8,297 nt of DNA from an uncultured Oscillospiraceae bacterium (lineage in GTDB: Bacteria; Bacillota; Clostridia; Oscillospirales; Ruminococcaceae): NCBI GenBank assembly GCA_934539585.1, contig CAKTCT010000069.1, positions 1 through 8,297 of the forward strand. Direction: 5' to 3'. The notes beneath the pieces are model-generated. The model saw only the letters and a program-made list of their open reading frames with translations. It ran no database searches and was not told where the DNA came from. Shown piece by piece: positions 1 through 6,221 of the stretch; the stretch's first letter is position 1; every line of letters starts with the position of its first letter. The position numbers and the translations under genes were made by a program.

Positions 1-20
1 CAGACCTGCTGTTTGAGCAG

Positions 21-69
21 AAAAAAGCGAGTGTCCTCACAGCTTTTCAAATGCTGTAAGAACACTCGC
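21..69 (-). terminator. Rho-independent terminator of tRNA-Leu
   Basis: On the minus strand, directly after the tRNA CCA end, a 17-bp stem (plus-strand arms 27-43 and 53-69, with a few G-T pairs) closes a 9-base loop. It is followed by six T residues (A run at 21-26 on the plus strand). It lies only 2 bases past the tRNA, so the tRNA appears to be transcribed alone. Confidence 0.9.
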
Positions 70-71
70 CA

Positions 72-158
72 TGGTGCCGCCGACCGGACTTGAACCGGTA
101 TGGAATTGCTTCCGAAGGATTTTAAGTCCTTTGTGTCTGCCGATTTCACCACGGCGGC
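72..158 (-). tRNA. tRNA-Leu, anticodon TAA
   Basis: Read on the minus strand, the sequence folds as a class II tRNA. The 7-bp acceptor stem GCCGCCG/CGGCGGC is perfect, and the discriminator A is followed by an encoded CCA (72-74). The D-arm contains AATCGGCAGA. The anticodon stem AAGGA/TCCTT encloses the loop CTTAAAA, giving anticodon TAA, which reads the leucine codon TTA. The long variable arm has the hairpin GGAA-GCAA-TTCC, typical of tRNA-Leu. The T-arm is ACCGG-TTCAAGT-CCGGT. All arms pair, so the gene looks functional. It is 87 nt including CCA and has its own promoter and terminator. Confidence 0.97.
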
Positions 159-169
159 GAATAAGTTAT

Positions 170-198
170 AGTATAGTATATTTTTCCGCGTTTGTCAA
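170..198 (-). promoter_or_regulatory. Sigma-A promoter of tRNA-Leu
   Basis: Minus-strand -35 TTGACA (193-198, perfect consensus) and -10 TATACT (170-175, 5 of 6) are separated by exactly 17 bp. Transcription would start about 5 nt upstream of the tRNA 5' end at 158, which fits a stable-RNA promoter with a very short leader. A second AGTATA copy at 175-180 leaves only 12 bp of spacer and was not chosen. Confidence 0.88.
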
Positions 199-315
199 GA
201 CATGATTTTCAGCAGAGGCGAATTCCGCCGAAAGGGCCTCCCGGACAGGCAAAGGGCGCCCCGGGGACACATATACATATTCCGAAAACTACCCAGGAAA
301 AGGAGTGGAGAGAAT

Positions 316-1002
316 ATGTGGTCGGAACTGCTGGCCTTTCTCGCGTCCCATTTGCTGTATTTCGCGCTGCACCTGGAAAAAAGCAGCACCTTCCCCAAGC
401 CCCTTTCCGCCGTCCAGGAGCAGGAATATTTCCAGCGCCTGGAGCAGGGGGACGAAAAAGCCCGGGAAAAGCTCATCGAGCACAATCTGCGCCTGGTGGC
501 CCACATCGCCAAAAAGTACGCCAGCGGCCAGACGGACCCCGACGATCTGCTGTCCATCGGCACCATCGGGCTCATCAAGGCGGTGTCCAGCTTCTCCGCC
601 CGGAAGGGGACGCGGTTTGCTACTTATGCGGCGAAGTGTATTGAAAATGAAATCCTCATGTACTTCCGCAGCCTGAAAAAAACGGCGGGGGACGTCTACA
701 TCAACGACCCCATCGAGTCCGACAAGGACGGGAACCCCCTGACCTTGCTGGACGTAGTGGCCGACGAGGTGAACGTGGCCGACCTTATCGACCTGAAAAT
801 CGAGTCGGAAAAGCTCCGCGGCCTGGTGGCCGCCGCGCTGGAGCCCCGGGAGCGGGTCATCATCGAGCTGCGCTACGGCCTCACCGGCGGCGAGCCCCTG
901 ACACAGCGGGAGATCGCCAGGAAGCTGCGAATCTCCCGTTCCTACGTCTCCCGCATCGAAAAACGGGCCCTGGAAAAGCTCAAGGAGGGCATGGAAGGGT
1001 GA
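316..1002 (+). CDS. sigK: RNA polymerase sporulation sigma factor SigK (pro-sigma-K)
   Basis: This is the late mother-cell sigma factor of endospore formation, which directs RNA polymerase to spore coat, cortex and mother-cell lysis genes. The 228-residue product resembles Bacillus SigK (about 241 aa) along its length. A hydrophobic N-terminus (LLAFLASHLLYFALHL, residues 5-20) followed by FPKPLS (26-31) matches the membrane-held pro-sequence removed by the SpoIVFB protease in Bacillus. Region 2 covers about residues 53-118, with LIEHNLRLVAHI, DLLSIGTIGLIKAV and FATYAAKCIENEILM. Region 4 covers about 175-222, with the helix-turn-helix LTQREIARKLRISRSYVSRIEKRALEKL. The ATG at 316 is chosen because AAAAGGAGTGG (298-308) precedes it and the pro-sequence begins there; the in-frame ATG at 202 adds an unrelated 38-residue extension. 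The frame is continuous, with no skin-type interruption. A terminator follows. I could not assign a SigE-type promoter with confidence. Confidence 0.96.
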   Translation: MWSELLAFLASHLLYFALHLEKSSTFPKPLSAVQEQEYFQRLEQGDEKAREKLIEHNLRLVAHIAKKYASGQTDPDDLLSIGTIGLIKAVSSFSARKGTRFATYAAKCIENEILMYFRSLKKTAGDVYINDPIESDKDGNPLTLLDVVADEVNVADLIDLKIESEKLRGLVAAALEPRERVIIELRYGLTGGEPLTQREIARKLRISRSYVSRIEKRALEKLKEGMEG

Positions 1003-1031
1003 CGTTTGGGGAACGGTTGGGTCAATTCAGG

Positions 1032-1078
1032 GAACCCCCGGCATCCGTTTTTTACAGCGGGTGCCGGGGGTTCGTTTT
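1032..1078 (+). terminator. Rho-independent terminator of sigK
   Basis: A 16-bp stem (1032-1047 with 1058-1073, one G-T pair) encloses the loop TTTTTTACAG and is followed by CGTTTT-type T residues at 1074-1078. It begins 30 bases after the sigK stop. The minus-strand side has no T run, so it probably serves sigK only. Confidence 0.85.
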
Positions 1079-1173
1079 GGGCTGCAGATTCGCAACGGGG
1101 TTAAATGAGCTCCGGGCGGTTGTGCCAGGCAGGTGCGGGGGGTCGGCACACTTTGTGGATTTTCATGGCTCCA

Positions 1174-2460
1174 TCAGGACAGGGGACGGCCTTCCTTGTC
1201 GGTAAAGCGGCCGGTGAGGATCAGGATCAGGTCTACCAGAGGCCACATTCCGTAGAGACCGCAGAGGAGCATGCACAGCAGCCCGGTGCCCACCTTCCCC
1301 ACGTACATCCGGTGGAGCCCCAGGAACCCGCCCAGCAGGCAGAGAACGGCGGCGACCCACTTTTTCCGGAGGGGAGGAAGGGAGCCGGAAGGGCTCGGCG
1401 GCCTTTGGGCGGGAGGAGAAACGGCGGTCTCCGGGGAGTCTGGCCGCTGGCTGCGGAGGTCCCGGCCGCATCGGCCGCAGAAGGCTCCCCTGGACTTTGC
1501 GCCGCAGACCGGGCAGACCCGGACGCCGCCGGTTTCGTACCGGGGGCCGGAATCATAGCCGCATCCGCCGCAATAGCGTCCGCGCAAGGGCCGCCCGCAC
1601 TTGGGGCAGATGGGGGTAAAGCCGGGTGCGGCCGGTTTGGCAGGCGCTTTTTCCGGAAGGGCGGCGTTCTCCGGCAGGACCGGCAGATTTTCCGCGGGAG
1701 CCGGGTTGCTCCACAGGCCCGCCGGGTCCAGGTCGGAGGGGACCGGCGGGTCCTTGGTGGGGGAAACGGCGGCAGGGTCCGGGGCGGAATCAGGCCGGGG
1801 ACCCTCGGCGCTGGGGACGGTATCCAATTCCGGGTGAGCGGTCAGGCGGAGTGCGTCAGGCACGTCAGGATCGGCGGGGAAAGGGTTGGTTTCCAGGGCC
1901 AGGGCGGGCTTCTCTGCGGGAAAGGTTGCGGCGGGTTTCGGTCCCGGACGGCGAGTGGTTTTGGAGTTGGAACTGGCGGGGGAGACCGTTCCAATTTCCG
2001 TTGCCGGGCCCGGGCGGAGCGCGTCAGGCACGTCAGGGTCGGCGGGGAAGGGATTGGCTTCCAGGGTCAGGGCAGGGTTCTCCGCGGGGGAGCCTGCGGC
2101 GGATTCCGGTCCCGGACGGCGGGCGATTTTGGAGTTGGAGCCGCCGTAGGAGACCGTTTCAATTTCCGCCGCCGGGCCTGGGCGGAGCGCATCGGGCACG
2201 CCAGGGCCGGCGGGGAAAGGGTTGGCTTCCAGCGCCAGGGCGGGGTTCTCTGCGGGATTGGGTTGGACAAGGCCCTCCATGCCGGCGGAAAACTCCAGAG
2301 GCGGGGTCTGGGGGACCTCCTGGGTGGACAGGGGCTGCCCCTGGGAGGCGTAGCCGGTATATTGGGAGAAGGCGTCGTCCAGGTTCTCGTAGGTCTGGAT
2401 ATGGCCGCAGTTCAGGCAGACGCCGCTGATGAGCTCTTGGCCGCATTTCGGGCACTTCAT
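1174..2460 (-). CDS. TM2 domain membrane protein with zinc ribbons and a repetitive Pro/Ala-rich linker
   Basis: The product is a 428-residue protein of unknown function. An N-terminal zinc ribbon has C3-x2-C6 and C15-x2-C18. A Pro/Ala/Glu-rich, probably disordered segment (about 50-280) contains three 56-residue tandem repeats starting PAENPALALEANPFPA. Two more zinc ribbons follow (C285, C288, C297, C300; and C316, C319, C328, C331). The C-terminus (about 366-428) is a TM2 domain: two membrane segments around GGFLGLHRMYVGKVGTG and the loop before WPLVDLILILTGRF, ending DKEGRPLS. TM2 plus zinc ribbons is a common bacterial pairing, and the ribbons most likely face the cytoplasm. The start at 2460 has AAAGGA 8 bases upstream. 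The next ATG upstream (2467-2469) overlaps that ribosome-binding site and gives MVPMKCPKC. No convincing terminator was seen after the stop. The length is well above simple TM2 proteins because of the repeats. Function is not recognised; a membrane-stress or scaffold role would be a guess. Confidence 0.88.
   Translation of the reverse strand: MKCPKCGQELISGVCLNCGHIQTYENLDDAFSQYTGYASQGQPLSTQEVPQTPPLEFSAGMEGLVQPNPAENPALALEANPFPAGPGVPDALRPGPAAEIETVSYGGSNSKIARRPGPESAAGSPAENPALTLEANPFPADPDVPDALRPGPATEIGTVSPASSNSKTTRRPGPKPAATFPAEKPALALETNPFPADPDVPDALRLTAHPELDTVPSAEGPRPDSAPDPAAVSPTKDPPVPSDLDPAGLWSNPAPAENLPVLPENAALPEKAPAKPAAPGFTPICPKCGRPLRGRYCGGCGYDSGPRYETGGVRVCPVCGAKSRGAFCGRCGRDLRSQRPDSPETAVSPPAQRPPSPSGSLPPLRKKWVAAVLCLLGGFLGLHRMYVGKVGTGLLCMLLCGLYGMWPLVDLILILTGRFTDKEGRPLS
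1753..2256 (-). repeat. Three tandem 168-bp coding repeats (56 residues each)
   Basis: Units lie at 2089-2256, 1921-2088 and 1753-1920 (reading with the gene), corresponding to protein residues 69-124, 125-180 and 181-236. Each starts PAE(N/K)PAL(A/T)LE(A/T)NPFPA and continues VPDALR. Units 1 and 2 share the whole frame, including SNSK..RRPGP at the end. Unit 3 matches well for its first ~25 residues and then diverges. The spacing is exact: the GGTTGG/GATTGG-TTCCAG motif recurs every 168 bp. This is in-frame internal duplication rather than a mobile repeat. Confidence 0.9.
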
Positions 2461-2468
2461 GGGAACCA

Positions 2469-2474
2469 TCCTTT
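2469..2474 (-). promoter_or_regulatory. Ribosome-binding site of the TM2 gene
   Basis: AAAGGA on the minus strand, 8 bases before the ATG at 2460. It decides the start: the competing ATG at 2467-2469 overlaps it, and the ORF upstream of that has no comparable site. Confidence 0.7.
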
Positions 2475-2494
2475 CGTCGGGGTTTCTACCTTCC

Positions 2495-2523
2495 ATGATA
2501 ATACAAAATTCGACGGGGCGCAA
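2495..2523 (-). promoter_or_regulatory. Possible promoter of the TM2 gene
   Basis: On the minus strand the -10 candidate TATCAT (2495-2500, 5 of 6) lies 17 bp from a weak -35 TTGCGC (2518-2523, 3 of 6). The overlapping TATTAT (2498-2503) is an equal -10 match but leaves only 14 bp of spacer. The patch is AT-rich within GC-rich DNA and lies between the mannosidase terminator and the TM2 ribosome-binding site, which is where a promoter is expected. Confidence 0.4.
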
Positions 2524-2534
2524 CCGCTTTTTCG

Positions 2535-2562
2535 AAAAAAGGCGGCCCCGAAAGGCCGCCTT
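2535..2562 (-). terminator. Rho-independent terminator of the beta-mannosidase gene
   Basis: On the minus strand, six bases after the TAG stop, AAGGCGGCC pairs with GGCCGCCTT (arms 2554-2562 and 2539-2547) around a 6-base loop. Four more T residues (2535-2538) follow. It separates the mannosidase from the TM2 gene transcribed in the same direction. Confidence 0.9.
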
Positions 2563-2568
2563 GGGAAA

Positions 2569-4998
2569 CTATCGGGGAAGCCCGCACCTTTTCAGGGTCC
2601 GGACCTCGCCTTTTTTCAGGAGGAAGCAGTTGTCGTCCAGAAGGTCGGTGCGGTCCAGGATGGCGAAGGGGGTGAAGCCGCCGGCCCGGACGGTGACGGA
2701 GTCCGGGGTCTCCTCCAGGACCTCCACGGACCCGAAGGGCTGCTTCCAGGAAAGGTAGCGGTCCGTGACCAGGTGGGCCCGGTCCTTCCCGGCGTTGGAT
2801 TCCACGTCGCAGAGGATCGCCCGGGTGTCGGTGAGCATGGCTTCCCACTCCCCGAAGTCACAGGAAAGCACCTCCTGGGAGGCGTTGGCCGCCACCTGGA
2901 AGGAAAAGGGCTTTTCCAGGACGGTTTCGTCCGCCGCGAAGTCGTAGAGGGAAAGGGTCCCCGTGCCGGAGACCGGCTTCAGGCTGTCGTTGCAGCCGTA
3001 GACCAGGAGCCGGCCGTCCTTTTTGGTCACGCTGGCCAGGAAGGGTTTAGCCCCCCGGCGGAAGGCGTAGTAGGCGGGCTTGGGGCAGCCGTAGTAGTCC
3101 ACAATGGACCAGCTGTTGGCCGCGGGCCAGCAGTCGTTGAACATCCAGTAGAGGATGCCGGAGGAGAACCACTTGTTCCGGCGGAAAAGCTCCATGCTCT
3201 GCCGGACCCACTCGCATTGAAGGGCCTGGAGCTTCCACACCCGGTCCTTCCCGCTGGCATAGGGCCCGAAAATCTTCTCCGCCATGATCCGCATGTAGCC
3301 GTAGAGGGTCTGGGGCAGGGCGGGGTTGCACTGGGAGTGGTACTCGTGCATCTCCTCATTTTCGCCGAAGATGTCCGCGTCGGTCATGAAGCGCTCCATG
3401 GAGGCGGTGAAGGGCAGGCCCATAATGGGCTGCTCCGCGTTGAACCGGGCGATGAAGGCGTCGAAAAAGTCCATGTAATGGGCAAAATCGCTGGTCAGGA
3501 TGTAGGAAAAGACATCGCCCAGATAGAAGGTGTTGTGGGTGGTCCCCCGGGTGGCGGAGCAGTAGGGGTCCCCGCCGTAGGGGGAGGAGGGGAGGAAGGG
3601 CCGGGCCGGGTCCAGGGTCCGGAGCACCGGGGCGATGCCGTAGGCCGCGCTTTTGTAGCCGGGGAAATCCGTGCGGTTCTCGCTGCCCATGACGGCGTTT
3701 TCGTTGTCGCCGCTCCACCAGACCAGGCAGGTGCGGTTCCGGAGCTTTTTGGCGGCGTACTCCGTTTCCTCCCGGAGCTTCTGGAGGAAGTCCGGGTCGT
3801 CCTCCGGGTACTCGCCGCAGGCCATGAGGAAGTCCTGGGTGACCAGGATGCCAAGGCGGTCGCACTCCTCATAGAAAACGTCCTTCTCGAAAACGCCGCC
3901 GCCCCAGACCCGGAGCATATTGACCCCGGCGTTTTTGGCCATGGCCAGGAGGCGCCTGATCTTCTCACTGCTTTCGGCGGATGGGAAGGGCTCGCAGGGG
4001 ACCCAGTTGCCGCCCTTGCAGAAAATCTTCACCCCGTTGACCAGGAGGGTGAAGCAGGCGGTGTCCTCCAGGGAGCCGAAATCCTTGCTGGGGGAGTCGG
4101 CCTTGGCCCGGGCGCAGCGGGCCTTTTCCTCCGGGCCGTCGGGGAGCTGGAGGATCACCGCCTCCCGGATGCCGAAGGGGTGGGAAATCCTGGAGGATGG
4201 GGTCTCCAGCTCCAGGGTGTACAGGGGCTGGGGGCCGTAGCCCGCGGGGTACCAGAGGTGCGGAGAAGGGACGTCCAGGGTCTCAAAAAGCTCCGGTTCG
4301 ATGAGGGTCCGGCGCTTTTCATAGAGGGTCTGGCCGTCGGGGTCCCGGAGCCGGAGGGTCAGGGCGTCGCCGCAGGAGCGGAAGTCCCGGAGGTTCACCG
4401 TCAGGGAAAGCTGGGCGGAGCAGGGGTTGACGTTTTTGGTGTAGAGATAGAACCCGTCGATCTCGTTGGCCTTGCGGAAGGCCAGGCGGACGGGGCGGTA
4501 AATGCCCATGGTGACGAACCGGGCCACCCAGTCCCAGCCGTAGGTACACTGAATCCGCCGGGTGTAGAGCCGCTCGGCGGTAAAGGAGGCCACGCGCAGG
4601 GGGCGGCCCTCCACCTCCTTCACCGGGGAGCGGAAGGCGACCTCCAGGCGGTTCCTGCCGGGCTTCAGCAGGCCGTCCACGGGGAAGGCGTAGGCCCGGA
4701 ACATGTCGTCGCAGCGGCCCAGGACCGTGCCGTTGAGGGTCACGGTGCAGTAGACGTCCAGGCCGTCGAATTCCAGAAAGGCGTTGGGGGCGGGGGCTGG
4801 GACGTCGAAGTTGCAGAGGTAGGTGAAGTCGTCGTTTTCGATCCAGGTGCAGGCTCTGGCGTTGTCCCGGTAGAAGATGTCCTTGAGGAGCCCGGCCCGG
4901 ATGAGGTCGGTGTGGACACACCCCGGCACCTCCGCCGGGATGGTGAAGTCGTTTCCTGCCGCGTCCCGGCCGCGCAGCGTCCATTTTTCGTTTTGCAT
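2569..4998 (-). CDS. Beta-mannosidase, glycoside hydrolase family 2
   Basis: Predicted to hydrolyse terminal beta-D-mannosides (EC 3.2.1.25) from mannan oligosaccharides or the Man-beta-1,4-GlcNAc core of N-glycans. The 809-residue length is usual for the family. No signal peptide is visible, so it should act in the cytoplasm on imported sugars. Domains in order: galactose-binding-like sandwich (about 1-175, with VPGCVHTDLIRAGLLKD and YGWDWVARFVTMGIYRPV), Ig-like domain (about 180-285), TIM barrel (about 300-640), C-terminal beta domains (about 650-809). Family hallmarks are CKGGNWVPCEPFPS (327-340), MLRVWGGGVFEKDVFYEECDRLGILVTQDF (361-390) and LYWMFNDCWPAANSWSIVDYYG (616-637). The likely acid/base is E433 in GDNE, where many relatives have NNE; the likely nucleophile is E522 in NAEQPIMG. 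ATG 4998 has AAGGAGG 5 bases upstream. The gene has its own promoter and terminator. A related GH2 exo-specificity (mannosylglycoprotein or glucosaminide) cannot be excluded. Confidence 0.92.
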   Translation of the reverse strand: MQNEKWTLRGRDAAGNDFTIPAEVPGCVHTDLIRAGLLKDIFYRDNARACTWIENDDFTYLCNFDVPAPAPNAFLEFDGLDVYCTVTLNGTVLGRCDDMFRAYAFPVDGLLKPGRNRLEVAFRSPVKEVEGRPLRVASFTAERLYTRRIQCTYGWDWVARFVTMGIYRPVRLAFRKANEIDGFYLYTKNVNPCSAQLSLTVNLRDFRSCGDALTLRLRDPDGQTLYEKRRTLIEPELFETLDVPSPHLWYPAGYGPQPLYTLELETPSSRISHPFGIREAVILQLPDGPEEKARCARAKADSPSKDFGSLEDTACFTLLVNGVKIFCKGGNWVPCEPFPSAESSEKIRRLLAMAKNAGVNMLRVWGGGVFEKDVFYEECDRLGILVTQDFLMACGEYPEDDPDFLQKLREETEYAAKKLRNRTCLVWWSGDNENAVMGSENRTDFPGYKSAAYGIAPVLRTLDPARPFLPSSPYGGDPYCSATRGTTHNTFYLGDVFSYILTSDFAHYMDFFDAFIARFNAEQPIMGLPFTASMERFMTDADIFGENEEMHEYHSQCNPALPQTLYGYMRIMAEKIFGPYASGKDRVWKLQALQCEWVRQSMELFRRNKWFSSGILYWMFNDCWPAANSWSIVDYYGCPKPAYYAFRRGAKPFLASVTKKDGRLLVYGCNDSLKPVSGTGTLSLYDFAADETVLEKPFSFQVAANASQEVLSCDFGEWEAMLTDTRAILCDVESNAGKDRAHLVTDRYLSWKQPFGSVEVLEETPDSVTVRAGGFTPFAILDRTDLLDDNCFLLKKGEVRTLKRCGLPR

Positions 4999-5003
4999 AG
5001 CGT

Positions 5004-5010
5004 CCTCCTT
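5004..5010 (-). promoter_or_regulatory. Strong ribosome-binding site of the beta-mannosidase gene
   Basis: AAGGAGG on the minus strand, 5 bases before the ATG at 4998. It is the most complete Shine-Dalgarno match in the window and fixes the start. Confidence 0.85.
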
Positions 5011-5093
5011 GTGAAAGGGATGATGGGTCTCAAAGGAAGCCGTGGGACGGCGTGCATTTGTGGCAGCAAACGTCCTCCGAGAGGGATAAGGAT

Positions 5094-5123
5094 ATTATAG
5101 CCGGCGGGAGGGGGCGGTGTCAA
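5094..5123 (-). promoter_or_regulatory. Consensus sigma-A promoter of the beta-mannosidase gene
   Basis: Minus-strand -35 TTGACA (5118-5123) and -10 TATAAT (5094-5099) are both perfect consensus, with an 18-bp C-rich spacer. The predicted start near 5087 leaves a leader of about 88 nt. That leader holds only a small 5-bp hairpin (5039-5051) and no recognisable riboswitch. No operator palindrome is evident. Confidence 0.9.
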
Positions 5124-5154
5124 TTGCTCTTTTGGTGGGGAGAGGGGGAGAATT

Positions 5155-5196
5155 GGAAAAACCGCCGGAAAAAGCGCGGCGGCTCTTTCCGGCGGT
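5155..5196 (-). terminator. Rho-independent terminator of the glycosyltransferase gene
   Basis: On the minus strand, starting 5 bases after the stop codon, a 15-bp stem (arms 5182-5196 and 5161-5175, one G-T pair) closes a 6-base loop and runs into a T tract (5157-5160). The mannosidase promoter lies just beyond it, so the two genes are separate units. Confidence 0.9.
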
Positions 5197-5201
5197 CCGG
5201 T

Positions 5202-6032
5202 TCAGGAGTTGGAGGGCTCCGAGGCCCGGAGCCGGGCGGCGGCTTCCTCGTAAAAGACGTTGAGTTTGCCCACGTAGCCGCTTTTCCAGGGCTTGTTCCG
5301 GCCGCAGTAGTGGATGATGGCCGTGTGCCGCCGGACGAAGTCCAGGTCGATCCGGTCCCCGCTTTGCCGGTGGAACCGGAACAGCCGCTCGGTCATGTTG
5401 TAGCGGAAGGAGTCCAGGGGGATGATCCGGTCGCCGTAAAGGCCGCTGATGATGTCCTGATCCGGCAGGAGGAGCTTGCCCTTGTGGCTCTCGATGTAGT
5501 CAAAAACCGCCTGGTACTGCTGCTCCTGCCGAAGCTGGCGCAGGTTGATGAGCATGACGCCGGAGTTGATGTAGGGCATCTCCTCGTCCATGTCCAGCCG
5601 GAGCTCGTTGAAGAAGTGGAGCAGGTTGCCGATATGGGAGGCCGCGGCGAAAAAGGCCGTCCCCATGGGCAGGTCGTAAAGCTCCCGGAGGCTCTGGTTG
5701 ACCACCAGGTCCGGGTCCAGATAGAGGATGCGGTCCAGGTCCCGGGGGAGGTACTTGGCGGCGAAGATGCGGTAGTAGATTTTCTTGGGGTAGCGGTCGG
5801 TGGTGGGGGCGCCCTCCAGCTGGGACTCCTCCACGCGGACGGGGAACAGGCGGCCCCGGTCCCCCAGAATCCTGCGGGATTCCGCCAGGTCGGCGGGGGT
5901 CAGGGAGTCGTGGAGAAGGTAGACCGCAAACTCCTCGCCGGGGTTGGCGAAAAGCAGCGAGGACAGCATGACGTTGAAGTAGGGGACGTAGTTCTGGTCC
6001 AGGGTGGCCAGGATGTTGAGGGGGTCCGTCAT
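5202..6032 (-). CDS. Family 8 glycosyltransferase (GT8, glycogenin/LPS galactosyltransferase-like)
   Basis: A 276-residue retaining glycosyltransferase of the GT-A fold that transfers a sugar, usually glucose or galactose, from a nucleotide-sugar donor. The N-terminus (NILATLDQNYVPYFNVMLSSLL, 6-27) is the usual donor-binding first strand and helix. The metal-binding DxD motif is D106-P-D108 in RILYLDPDLVV. Further family motifs are YINSGVMLINL (154-164), LPDQDIIS (189-196) and the metal/phosphate-binding histidine in H241-YCGRNKPWK. There is no signal peptide or membrane segment, so it is cytoplasmic or peripheral. ATG 6032 has AAAAGGAG (6040-6047) 7 bases upstream. It is transcribed alone from its own promoter, divergent from the surface-protein gene and upstream of the beta-mannosidase. 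The acceptor is unknown; a wall or capsular glycan, or glycosylation of a surface protein, is possible but not shown. Confidence 0.92.
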   Translation of the reverse strand: MTDPLNILATLDQNYVPYFNVMLSSLLFANPGEEFAVYLLHDSLTPADLAESRRILGDRGRLFPVRVEESQLEGAPTTDRYPKKIYYRIFAAKYLPRDLDRILYLDPDLVVNQSLRELYDLPMGTAFFAAASHIGNLLHFFNELRLDMDEEMPYINSGVMLINLRQLRQEQQYQAVFDYIESHKGKLLLPDQDIISGLYGDRIIPLDSFRYNMTERLFRFHRQSGDRIDLDFVRRHTAIIHYCGRNKPWKSGYVGKLNVFYEEAAARLRASEPSNS

Positions 6033-6062
6033 AGGGATGCTCCTTTTGGTGATTTTGGTTTT

Positions 6063-6092
6063 AGTATAGCACGGGGAGGGAGGCGGTGTAAA
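6063..6092 (-). promoter_or_regulatory. Promoter of the glycosyltransferase gene
   Basis: Minus-strand -35 TTTACA (6087-6092, 5 of 6) and -10 TATACT (6063-6068, 5 of 6) have an 18-bp spacer, and TGC directly before the -10 makes it an extended -10. The C-rich spacer closely resembles that of the mannosidase promoter. Confidence 0.82.
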
Positions 6093-6148
6093 GGGTCAGA
6101 TGGGGGGATTTGTCCAGGAAAAATGTGTGACGGATTGTGATTTTTGTG

Positions 6149-6177
6149 TTTACAAATGATTACATAAGTAGTATAAT
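6149..6177 (+). promoter_or_regulatory. Promoter of the cell-wall-binding repeat protein gene
   Basis: -35 TTTACA (6149-6154, 5 of 6) and -10 TATAAT (6172-6177, perfect) are 17 bp apart, in an AT-rich patch. The predicted start near 6184 gives a leader of about 38 nt. TTACA occurs twice, at 6150-6154 and 6160-6164, exactly one helical turn apart and overlapping the -35, which could be a regulator site. Confidence 0.88.
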
Positions 6178-6208
6178 AGTTGTGGTGCAAACCTACTACG
6201 TGAAAAAA

Positions 6209-6214
6209 TGGAGG
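6209..6214 (+). promoter_or_regulatory. Ribosome-binding site deciding the surface-protein start
   Basis: TGGAGG lies 7 bases before ATG 6222 but only 1 base before the alternative ATG at 6216. The 6222 start is therefore preferred, and it gives a canonical MKKR signal-peptide N-terminus. Confidence 0.75.
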
Positions 6215-6221
6215 TATGGAC

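Noticed and set aside
6..20. Small hairpin CTGCT-GTTTG-AGCAG at the left edge
   Set aside because: The stem is only 5 bp and has no T tract on either side; its context lies outside the window.
270..281. ATACAT-type -10 candidate for a SigE promoter upstream of sigK
   Set aside because: Only part of CATACANT is matched and no SigE-like -35 is found at the right distance, so it is not called as a promoter.
202..315. Upstream in-frame ATG extending SigK by 38 residues
   Set aside because: The extension is Arg-rich and unlike SigK, has no good ribosome-binding site, and would bury the hydrophobic pro-sequence; ATG 316 fits better.
1121..1150. Inverted repeat TGTGCC...GGCACA after the TM2 gene
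   Set aside because: A 6-bp stem with an 18-base loop and no T tract is too weak to call a terminator or operator.
1105..5100. A 1331-codon plus-strand open frame antisense to the TM2 and mannosidase genes
   Set aside because: It spans two well-supported genes, their promoter and a terminator. It has the Gly/Pro/Val-rich look of GC-rich antisense translation and no recognisable domain. It arises from the codon bias of the opposite strand.
6216..6221. Alternative ATG for the surface protein
   Set aside because: It is only 1 base from the GGAGG site; ATG 6222 has correct spacing and a canonical signal-peptide start.
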